Of a DNA stretch of 64,000 nucleotides, positions 53,138 to 60,177 are shown piece after piece; position 1 is the stretch's first letter; the number at the start of each line of letters is the position of its first letter. The DNA is from Nocardia brasiliensis NBRC 14402. GTDB taxonomy: Bacteria > Actinomycetota > Actinomycetes > Mycobacteriales > Mycobacteriaceae. The notes below the pieces were generated by a model, which was given only the letters and a program-made list of their open reading frames with translations, made no database searches and had not been told where the DNA came from. Made by a program: the position numbers and the translations under genes. The stretch is taken from assembly GCF_000308475.2 (NCBI RefSeq), contig NZ_BAFT02000110.1:186001-250000 (forward strand), read 5' to 3'.

Positions 53138-53690
53138 CCGGCTACGACATCGTGCAGAACGTGCGCATGAGCGACGGCGTCGAGCTGCATGCCTCGATCC
53201 GGTATCCGCTGGACCCGGTGACCCACGAGCCCGCGAAAGGGCCCTTCCCCGTGGTGCTTTCGAGGACGCCGTACGGGTCCTGCAACCGCGTTCGATGTGG
53301 CCGTCGAAGACGTCGCCCCCGACGGCACGGTCCGCCGGCTCACCGAGGGGTCGCTCACGGCCCAGTGCGGGACTCGACGAGGATCGGTCGTGGCGAACCG
53401 GCGCCGGCACTGTCTACGCCGCTGTCCATCAGAACACCTCGACCTCGCGGCACCCCTCGTCCCCGGCCAGGTCACCGAATTCCAGGTCCGAGTCTTGCCC
53501 ACCGCCCAGAAAATCGACGCCGGCCACCGCCTGCGCATCCGGATATCCAGCGGCAACTTCCCCGCCTCGATGCCGCACCCCTCGACCTGCCCGGGCTGCT
53601 CGGTTCCGCTGTCACGCTGGCACACTCGGCCCGGTATCCGTCGAAAGTCGTTCTGCCCCTTGGGCGTGCCGCGGACAGCGGCTGGCGCTG
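53138..53690 (+). pseudogene. Decayed CocE/NonD family hydrolase gene
   Basis: Starts abruptly with GYDIVQNVRMSDGVELHASI, the usual beginning of the catalytic domain, continues to FPVVLSRTPYGS, then skips several hundred residues including the catalytic triad. It resumes in another frame with VAVEDVAPDGTVRRLTEGSL and VPGQVTEFQVRVLPTAQKI, SSGNFPASMPHPST of the C-terminal jelly-roll domain, and changes frame again for LPGLLGSAVTLAHSARYPSK. There is no start codon with a ribosome site. A large internal deletion and at least two frame changes make this a clear relic. Confidence 0.85.
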
Positions 53691-53696
53691 ACCAGT

Positions 53697-54282
53697 CGAG
53701 GGTGCCCGGGGCCTCTGTTTTGGGGGCTGTTCGGCGGTGCCGAGTTCGGATAGATTGCCGATACGTGGGGTCCAAGGGGAGGACCGGCCCGCGATTGTCG
53801 GCGATCAATTCGCTCAACATCGGGCCCTGCGGGGATTGGTTTCGGTGCCGTTACGGTACGTAAGATCAGAAGAACTGTCTGAGTCGAAAATCATGCATGG
53901 GGGTACGGAATTCCCGTGTGCGGAATAGCGGCGAACAGGCTTGCCAATTCACACACGATGAGCTTGACTTGCGACCGGGGTTATTCCGATGCCGAAGTAG
54001 CGTCTGGTGCCCTGACGTGTGTGATGTACCCGGGGGGTGAACTCGATTTCGTGACCGAAATCTGTGGTAACAGTAATCTCGGCACAGGTACCGACCGGTT
54101 GGTCATATTCGTCGGCGATGGGGACGCCGACGTGGTAGTGCCGTACCTTACAACAAATGCTTCGGACCTCGTCGGAAGCAATATCATATATCACCCTGGG
54201 TGCTCGGGTAATGCAGGCCTTGGAGCGAAAACCCGGCTGCCGTGCGCGCAACGCGGCGGCGGGGATGCCAGGAGGGATAGTT
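53697..54282. other. Intergenic region upstream of the StrR-type regulator gene
   Basis: About 585 bp, less GC-rich from about 53840 onward. Short frames on both strands show no family resemblance. The dyad TTACG-GTA-CGTAA (53851-53863) lies too far from the next gene to assign. The ribosome site AGGAGGGA of the regulator gene is at its end (54270-54277). Confidence 0.4.
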
Positions 54283-55335
54283 ATGGACCAGATTGCTGCG
54301 GTCCGACAGAAAGCGGATGCCGCGGGTCATGGCGTACTCGAATTCGGGTCGGGCTCGGAGTATTCGGAAATCGAGCGAATTCCCATCGATGAGCTCAGCG
54401 TGCTCGATTCACCACGGATCGGCGGTGAGGATTTCACGCATGTGCGCGCGCTGTCGGAAGTGATCACCGCTTTACCTCCGATCGTCGTGCACCGGCAGAC
54501 GATGACGGTGGTCGACGGCGCGCATCGCTTGCGTGCGGCGCAGCGCAGCGGGGCCGAGGTCATCGATGCGGTGTATTTCGACGGTGACGCACGAGAGGCA
54601 TTCGTGATCGCCGTGCGTATGAACAGCGCGCACGGTCTGCCATTGTCGCTGGCCGACCGAAAGGCCGCGGCCACACGCATACTCGGCGACTACCCGGAAT
54701 GGTCGAACCGCCGGGTGGCCGATGTCGTGGGATTATCCGACAAAACGGTCGGCGCTATTCGCCGAGGGGCAGATGCGGAATATCCGCAGCAGCCCGATGC
54801 GCGAATGGGACGCGATGGCGTGATGTATCCGGTCGAGGCCGGTGAGCGTCGGCGTCGCGCGCTGGAGTTCTTGGCCGACAAACCCGGAGCGTCGGCAAAG
54901 GAGGTGGCATTGGCGACGGGTGTTTCGCTCACCACTGCCAAGAAAGCCCGCCGGGACGTCCGGGAAAGCCGGGCGGCCGTCGCGGGCCGGGACGAACCGG
55001 GCGCCGACACCGGCACGGGCGGCGAACCGGGCGTGCCGAATGCCACGCCTCCGGCTGATCCGCAAGCCGGTGGCCGGCGCGGATCGCGAGATACCGGCGC
55101 GATCGTGCGCCGCCTGCGGGCGGATCCGTCGCTGCGATTCACCGAGTACGGGCGAAAGCTGCTGCGGATGCTGGAGGCGTTGCCCGTGGAACCGGCGGCG
55201 TGGCAAATGATAGTCGACAGCATTCCGATGCATTGCGCCCCGACGGTGGCGGAATTGGCTCGGCGGCACGCTGTGGAATGGCAGAATCTCGCCGAACGAT
55301 TGGCGCGGAAGGCCGACCTCGACCGTATTTCCTGA
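54283..55335 (+). CDS. StrR-type pathway-specific activator (ParB/Srx fold plus helix-turn-helix)
   Basis: 350 residues, a length like that of StrR of the streptomycin cluster. The N-terminal ParB-like domain has LDSPRIGGEDFTHVRALSE, PPIVVHRQTMTVVDGAHRLR (about 65-84) and AFVIAVRMNSAHGLPLSLADR; a first helix-turn-helix spans about 140-161 (WSNRRVADVVGLSDKTVGAI) and a second about 203-225. These match StrR, NovG and Bbr, activators located in antibiotic clusters. The ATG at 54283 follows AGGAGGGA. It is directly upstream of the isoprenyl synthase gene and probably switches on the cluster to its right. Confidence 0.85.
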   Translation: MDQIAAVRQKADAAGHGVLEFGSGSEYSEIERIPIDELSVLDSPRIGGEDFTHVRALSEVITALPPIVVHRQTMTVVDGAHRLRAAQRSGAEVIDAVYFDGDAREAFVIAVRMNSAHGLPLSLADRKAAATRILGDYPEWSNRRVADVVGLSDKTVGAIRRGADAEYPQQPDARMGRDGVMYPVEAGERRRRALEFLADKPGASAKEVALATGVSLTTAKKARRDVRESRAAVAGRDEPGADTGTGGEPGVPNATPPADPQAGGRRGSRDTGAIVRRLRADPSLRFTEYGRKLLRMLEALPVEPAAWQMIVDSIPMHCAPTVAELARRHAVEWQNLAERLARKADLDRIS

Positions 55336-55385
55336 CGTTCCTTGCTAATATCCGAACAGTCACTCGATGCAGACAATCATTTCCG

Positions 55386-55408
55386 AACCGACTACGAATC
55401 CTTCGGTT
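55386..55408. promoter_or_regulatory. Candidate StrR-type binding dyad
   Basis: AACCGA-N11-TCGGTT is a perfect dyad in the gap between the regulator and isoprenyl synthase genes. StrR-family proteins bind inverted repeats with an 11-bp spacer; the half-site here differs from that of StrR itself. Binding by the adjacent regulator is inference. Confidence 0.45.
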
Positions 55409-55456
55409 GATCCGGGCCGCGTGGTCGAGTCGAGTGCTGTTCTCAGGAGGGGTTCG

Positions 55457-56497
55457 GTGTATTCAGCCAACGAAGAACGACGTATGCGGAATATTCGAGA
55501 ATATCTGGATCGGTCGCGCGCGGAAGTCGAGCCGACCATGCGCGCGGCCGTGGATCAGCTGCCCGAATCGATGCATCGCATCGCGAGTTATCACCTCGGC
55601 TGGTCGGACGAGCACGGCGCGGCCACGGCCGGCAACGGCGGTAAGGCCATCCGGCCCGCGCTCGTCCTACTCGCCGCCCAGGTCGTCGGGGGTGCCGCGG
55701 CGGCGGCGCTGGTGCCCGCCGCCGCGCTCGAGCTCGTGCACAACTACACCCTGATGCACGACGACGTGATGGACGGCGACCTCACCCGCAGGCATCGGGC
55801 TACCGCGTGGAAGGTGTTCGGCCGCTGGCCCTCGGTACTCGCCGGGGACGCGCTGCTGGCCCAGGCGCTGACCATGCTGGCGGTGGAGCCGCGAGCGGAG
55901 GCCGTCCGGGGCACGGGGGTGCTGACCGGGGCGGTGCTGGCGGTGCACGAGGGCCAGTTCGCCGATCTGGGTCTCGAGACCCGCGGCGTGGTGAGCCTGG
56001 ACGAGGTGACGGCCATGGTGCACGGCAAGACCAGCGCGCTGTTCGGTTGCGCCTGCGAACTCGGCGCGTTGTACGGCGGCGGTACCGAGGAGCAGATCAA
56101 ATCCCTGCGCAATTTCGGTGACCATATAGGTATGGCCTTCCAGCTGGTCGACGACATGCTGGGCATCTGGGGCAGGTACGAATCGACCGGAAAGCCGGTC
56201 TGCGCGGATATCGCGGCCAGAAAGAAATCGCTGCCGGTGACCGCCGCGTTGAACTCGGCGACAACGGCAGGCGCGAAATTGTCGGTGATCTACCGGAGCG
56301 AGCGCCGGCTCACCGACGAGGAACTGCGAAACACCGCCGATCTCATCGTGGCGGCGGGCGGGCGGGCCTGGGCGGAAGCACGCGCCGAAGAAGAGATCGC
56401 CGCCGCGCTCGGTTATCTCACCGAGGCCACGGTTTCCGCCGAGCACGCCGAGCGACTCATCGATATCGCACACCTGGTCACCCATCGAGATCTCTGA
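55457..56497 (+). CDS. Isoprenyl (polyprenyl) diphosphate synthase
   Basis: Condenses isopentenyl diphosphate with allylic diphosphates. 346 residues; first Asp-rich motif MHDDVMDGDLTRR (Asp 102, 103, 106), second motif QLVDDMLGIWG (232-236), where the last Asp is replaced by Gly, as in a large actinobacterial subgroup. GKAIRPALVLLAA supplies the usual Lys and Arg. The GTG at 55457 follows AGGAGGGG. The residues before the first motif suggest a mid-length product such as GGPP but do not prove it. It starts 121 bp after the regulator gene and is followed 18 bp later by the secreted lipocalin-like gene. Confidence 0.92.
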   Translation: MYSANEERRMRNIREYLDRSRAEVEPTMRAAVDQLPESMHRIASYHLGWSDEHGAATAGNGGKAIRPALVLLAAQVVGGAAAAALVPAAALELVHNYTLMHDDVMDGDLTRRHRATAWKVFGRWPSVLAGDALLAQALTMLAVEPRAEAVRGTGVLTGAVLAVHEGQFADLGLETRGVVSLDEVTAMVHGKTSALFGCACELGALYGGGTEEQIKSLRNFGDHIGMAFQLVDDMLGIWGRYESTGKPVCADIAARKKSLPVTAALNSATTAGAKLSVIYRSERRLTDEELRNTADLIVAAGGRAWAEARAEEEIAAALGYLTEATVSAEHAERLIDIAHLVTHRDL

Positions 56498-56515
56498 CCC
56501 ATCCGAAAGGCAGAA

Positions 56516-57604
56516 ATGAAATCGCGTAAGAAGTACTCGCTGGCCCGTATTGCCCTGTGCCTGCCCTTTGCCGCCGCGCTGCTGCTGTCGATGTCGGCGC
56601 CCGCGGGAGCGTTGCGTGGCACCACGCCGCCGACCCCGCTGCGTATTGCGACGCCCGCGGACATGATCGATACCTGGTATCCGATGAGCTATAACTGGCT
56701 TGCCGTGCAGAATCCGGCCGGAAAAGAGAAATTGCTGATCACCTTCGCGCTGCACAACTTTCCCGCACCACAATTGATCAGCATCATCACCGCACCGGAT
56801 GGTAGTTATTACAATGCGCTCGACTACGCGCTCGATCCCTACGTCATCACCGCCGATCCGATCACGGTGCGCAACAGTCGGTTCAGCTGGAGTTTCGTGC
56901 CGGAACGCGAAGCGTGGCATCTGGTCCTGAACGATCCGATGACCCAGATCGGTGTGCCGGGTGCGGTCGCGGACCTGTGGTTCTACGACACCAAGCCCGG
57001 TGCGGCCATGACCGACGTCGATTGGGACGGGCAGAAGGTGTTCTGGGCGTCGACGCTGGGCGCGGCGAAGGTCGACGGATGGATCCGGTTCCCCGGGCAA
57101 GCCGAGCCGACCGCGGTACACGAGTGGGCGGGCGAGCAGGAGCGGATGGCGGGGTACTTCGACCTGGTGGCCGGCCACAAGGGGTACGAGTACGCGCAGG
57201 CGAGCAATCCCGACGGATCGGCCGATCAACTCTTCGCCTTCCCGCAGAAGAACGGTGACGTGCGCGGTGTCCTCGCACATACGGGCGCCGACGGCTCGGT
57301 GACGATGTGCGAACCCGATCATGTCGAACTGACCGATTGGACCACGGAATTCGGCATGGACCGCGGCGCACCCGTTGCGCCCCTGGACTATCCGCGGACC
57401 ATCCGTTCCTCGTGCACCAGTGGCGACGTCCACCTCGCCCGGACGTTCACCGTCACCGAACAGCACGTGCACCCGCTGCGCTTCGGCCCTACCGACTTCA
57501 CCATGGCCTTGACGACGATGGCCGACGGCCACAGCGACGTGCCCGGGTCGGTCGCGACCATCCAGCATCTGCGCAACCTCGGTTGGGAACGGCAGCGCAA
57601 CTAG
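56516..57604 (+). CDS. Secreted lipocalin/CrtC-AttH-like protein
   Basis: 362 residues with a signal peptide (IALCLPFAAALLLSMSAPAGA). The mature part is rich in beta strands and Trp (MSYNWLAVQN, FSWSFVPEREAWHLVLN, ADLWFYDTKPG, KVDGWIRFPG), arranged like the two-barrel lipocalin fold of carotenoid 1,2-hydratase (CrtC) and AttH proteins; the C-terminal LTTMADGHSDVPGSVATI is a conserved-looking stretch. Some members of this fold act on isoprenoids, which would suit its place 18 bp behind the isoprenyl synthase gene. ATG after GAAAGG. Family assignment is by fold impression. Confidence 0.6.
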   Translation: MKSRKKYSLARIALCLPFAAALLLSMSAPAGALRGTTPPTPLRIATPADMIDTWYPMSYNWLAVQNPAGKEKLLITFALHNFPAPQLISIITAPDGSYYNALDYALDPYVITADPITVRNSRFSWSFVPEREAWHLVLNDPMTQIGVPGAVADLWFYDTKPGAAMTDVDWDGQKVFWASTLGAAKVDGWIRFPGQAEPTAVHEWAGEQERMAGYFDLVAGHKGYEYAQASNPDGSADQLFAFPQKNGDVRGVLAHTGADGSVTMCEPDHVELTDWTTEFGMDRGAPVAPLDYPRTIRSSCTSGDVHLARTFTVTEQHVHPLRFGPTDFTMALTTMADGHSDVPGSVATIQHLRNLGWERQRN

Positions 57605-57609
57605 CGGAT

Positions 57610-58383
57610 TCACCAGTAGCCGCGGGCCGCCAGCGAGTTCCGGGCGAGGTGGAAGTCGTTGCGCAGCACGCTCGCTACCTTGCGGGTCGTCCAGCGGTCG
57701 CAGGCGACCCAGCCGAAATGGCCGGGAGCGGCAAAGGCGGCGGCGCGGACCTGGTGCACCAGTGCCGCGCCGCCGTGCTCGCGCGGCACCCAGGTGACCT
57801 CGGTGCGCGCGGTCGCCGCGACCGGCAGGTCGCGATCGTCCTCGTGCTGCCATTCCAGCCACACCGTGGCCGGTGCGTCGCCGATCGCGGCGAGCAAGGA
57901 ATTGATCGCGGGCAACGAGGCGGTATCGCCGACGACGAGGTACCCGGCGGGTGGCGGCTGCGGTATCGCGAATCGCGAGCCGCGGATGGTGGCCATGATC
58001 GTGTCGCCGACGCGGGCGTTGCGGGCCCAATTGCTCGCCCGCCCCTCGTGCAGCGCGAACTCGATATCGAAGCGGTCGCCGCCGGCATCGGGCTCGACGA
58101 GGGTGAATGCGCGCATGTGCAAACGGCTTTCGTCCGGAAACCACATGCGGACCCACATCGTCGGGTGGATCGATCGGCCGCTGAGCAGGCCGCCGCCGTG
58201 GAAGCCGAGCCGCAGGTAGTGCGGTGAGATCTCGCGGCGACCGGTCACCGTCAGCTCGAAATCGGCGACGCCCACCGCCTTCAGCAGCGCGCCGTGCAGA
58301 TCCCGGGACGATTGTTTGGCGACCGTCGGCACCGCACCGACGAACCGTGACATGAGCGACTGGTCATCTGACAGTTCAGGCAT
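57610..58383 (-). CDS. Siderophore-interacting protein (FAD-binding ferric reductase family)
   Basis: A 257-residue flavoprotein of the ViuB/SIP family. The FAD site reads RAFTLVEPD near the middle of the first domain, followed by FALHEGRASNWARNARVGD and GDTASLPAINSLLA of the second domain, and the C-terminal NDFHLARNSLAARGYW closes a typical SIP. Such enzymes reduce ferric siderophores in the cytosol. The start is uncertain: ATG 58383 after GGAG, or ATG 58398 or 58413. It may show that the cluster makes an iron chelator, or the gene may be a neighbour by chance. Confidence 0.88.
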   Translation of the reverse strand: MPELSDDQSLMSRFVGAVPTVAKQSSRDLHGALLKAVGVADFELTVTGRREISPHYLRLGFHGGGLLSGRSIHPTMWVRMWFPDESRLHMRAFTLVEPDAGGDRFDIEFALHEGRASNWARNARVGDTIMATIRGSRFAIPQPPPAGYLVVGDTASLPAINSLLAAIGDAPATVWLEWQHEDDRDLPVAATARTEVTWVPREHGGAALVHQVRAAAFAAPGHFGWVACDRWTTRKVASVLRNDFHLARNSLAARGYW

Positions 58384-58465
58384 AGTGGGGGACTCCATCA
58401 GAACGGTTTGCATCTGTCAATACAAAGTGTCTCATAGGTGGTCGTAGTGACTCATGCGAAAAAGG

Positions 58466-58502
58466 AAGCCGAGGGTGCCCGATCGGGCACCCTCGGCTTT
58501 TT
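58466..58502. terminator. Strong rho-independent terminator
   Basis: AAGCCGAGGGTGCCC (58466-58480) pairs perfectly with GGGCACCCTCGGCTT (58485-58499) across a GATC loop. T residues follow on the plus strand, and CCTTTTT follows on the minus strand. It most likely ends the KAS III-like transcript that comes from the right. Confidence 0.92.
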
Positions 58503-58519
58503 GGCCAGTGCTGATGCGC

Positions 58520-59545
58520 CTATGGTCGCGCGTCGATCTCGACCACGGCGGCCGCGGCTTCCATGCCCGGCCCGCCGGTGAACAGCAGCACGCGATCGCC
58601 GGGGCCGACCTGTCCGGTGCGCAGCAGGTACTCGAGCCCGCGGATCTGATCGGCCGGCCCCGCGTGCCCGACGGTGCGGGTGTAATCCCAGATGCCGCGC
58701 TCGACGGCGACGCCGATGGGGTCGAGGAACAGATCCTGCAGTGCCCAGAAGGTGAACCCGTCGTGCACTACCCGGGCGATCTCGTCCATCGAGGTGTCGG
58801 CCTCCTTCAGCGTGCGCTCCACCACCTCGATCACGACCGACCCGAAATCGCTTTCCGGACGCAGCACGCCCTCGTTCATCCGGTGTTGGAAGTGGCTGGT
58901 GCGCTCCTCGAAGTTCAACGCGCCGCCGACGGTGAGGCTCGGCGGGAACATCGTTTCACCGGAGCGGTGGCGCTCCTCCAGCTCCGGCGCCGACACCGAA
59001 CCGAGGGCGAGCACCCTGGCGAAGCCGCCGGTGCGCGACAGCACGACGGCGCCGCCGCCGTCCGCGAGCACGAACAGCTTGGACGCGTTCCACCGGTCGA
59101 CGGTGGGTGTGCCGAAATTGTCCGCGCAGGTGAGCAGGGCGGCCGGACGATCGGAGGCGGTGGTCAGGTACATAGCCGCCAGCTGCAACGTGGACAGGAA
59201 GCCGATGCAACCGTTGCGGATCTCCATCGAGGGGACCGGCTGGTTGATGGTGCGGCGGTTGATGTAGTGCTGCGCCGACCACCCCTCCGGTCCTTGCGGG
59301 TGCACATTGGTGTGGAACACGACGCCGAAATCCGCGGGTTGCTGCCCCGATGTCGCGATCGCGATATCGGCCGCGGTGACGGCCAGGTCGGGAGCCGGGG
59401 TGGCCCCCGCGGTGGTGATCGACACCAGCTCGCTGCGTGCGCGTTCGTCGGCGTCGTACCATCCGCGGGCAACGGCGTCGGCGGTCTCGAGCTGCGGGAC
59501 AGGGGCCGTCCCGATCCCGGCGATAAAGATACTGCTGGTCTTCAT
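58520..59545 (-). CDS. KAS III-like condensing enzyme / acyltransferase
   Basis: 341 residues with the thiolase fold. The nucleophile Cys113 is in RNGCIGFLSTL, and the first His is His261 in VVHDGFTFW. At the place of the usual Asn (GNTSAAS in FabH) the sequence reads VGHAGPADQ, with His294. Loss of the Asn separates it from chain-starting FabH and points to the KAS III-like acyltransferases or variant condensing enzymes of secondary metabolism. The ATG at 59545 follows GGAGG. It is divergent from the ferredoxin gene, with a 302-bp shared gap. Confidence 0.85.
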   Translation of the reverse strand: MKTSSIFIAGIGTAPVPQLETADAVARGWYDADERARSELVSITTAGATPAPDLAVTAADIAIATSGQQPADFGVVFHTNVHPQGPEGWSAQHYINRRTINQPVPSMEIRNGCIGFLSTLQLAAMYLTTASDRPAALLTCADNFGTPTVDRWNASKLFVLADGGGAVVLSRTGGFARVLALGSVSAPELEERHRSGETMFPPSLTVGGALNFEERTSHFQHRMNEGVLRPESDFGSVVIEVVERTLKEADTSMDEIARVVHDGFTFWALQDLFLDPIGVAVERGIWDYTRTVGHAGPADQIRGLEYLLRTGQVGPGDRVLLFTGGPGMEAAAAVVEIDARP

Positions 59546-59847
59546 CGGAATGTCCTCCAAAGGGTTGGTACTGCCCCGAAAAGTTTGGGCATTTTCGAAC
59601 GAGAAAAGACCGTGGAATAAGGAATACCGAAGGTCTTTCACCGAGTGGTCGACAGAATGTCCAGAGCGGACCTACTGTATCCACTGAGCGGAAGCGTACA
59701 CCTCGACACACTCTGTCTCATCGTCTAAACTCGTTGTCGCCGAGGGGGTCTGAAGTTCAGTGCGGTGTGCACGGTCGGTCGTCGATCATGCGACCGGACA
59801 CATACGTGAGAAACAATCAGACGCGAAATCAATCTGTGTAGGTTGCT
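59546..59847. promoter_or_regulatory. Divergent promoter region between KAS III-like and ferredoxin genes
   Basis: 302 bp, with AT-richer stretches on both sides. It contains CGGTCG-N9-CGACCG (59776-59796), 52 bp before the ferredoxin start, a possible regulator site. No other feature is recognised. Confidence 0.4.
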
Positions 59848-60177
59848 ATGAATTTGCAAGCCAATGGAAACAATACTGGATCGACCCGGGTCGATCGAGT
59901 TTCTACGCGATCGAGAAACAATTCCTGGCGTAAGCCGCCGCGGCGCATCGAGGCGTCCGAATGCATCACCTGTGATTCCTGTCTGCGCAGTTGTCCGCAG
60001 GAGTTCGGAGCGATCTTCAATCGCGGACTGGACGTCGTCATCGTGCCGGAGCTGTGCTCGGGCTGCCCGGCCTGCGTGCTGGTCTGCCCGGTGGACTGCA
60101 TCTATGTCGACGAGGACTGGGTGGCGACCGGCAACGAGCTGTGGAGCCAGATCGATCCGACCGTCCGGGGGGACTGA
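59848..60177 (+). CDS. 2[4Fe-4S] ferredoxin
   Basis: 109 residues. Two Cys sets, CITCDSCLRSCP (39, 42, 45, 49) and CSGCPACVLVCP (70, 73, 76, 80), bind two 4Fe-4S clusters. The N-terminal 35 residues are basic and Asn-rich, an extension not usual for ferredoxins. Its last codon overlaps the start of the next gene by 1 bp (TGATG), so the two are translationally coupled and the unknown 640-residue protein is a candidate electron acceptor. Confidence 0.9.
   Translation: MNLQANGNNTGSTRVDRVSTRSRNNSWRKPPRRIEASECITCDSCLRSCPQEFGAIFNRGLDVVIVPELCSGCPACVLVCPVDCIYVDEDWVATGNELWSQIDPTVRGD

Noticed and set aside
53851..53863. Palindrome TTACGGTACGTAA
   Set aside because: More than 400 bp from the next gene and present once; likely chance.
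53949..54251. 100-codon minus-strand frame upstream of the StrR-type gene
   Set aside because: No ribosome site, no domain, and codon use unlike the neighbours.
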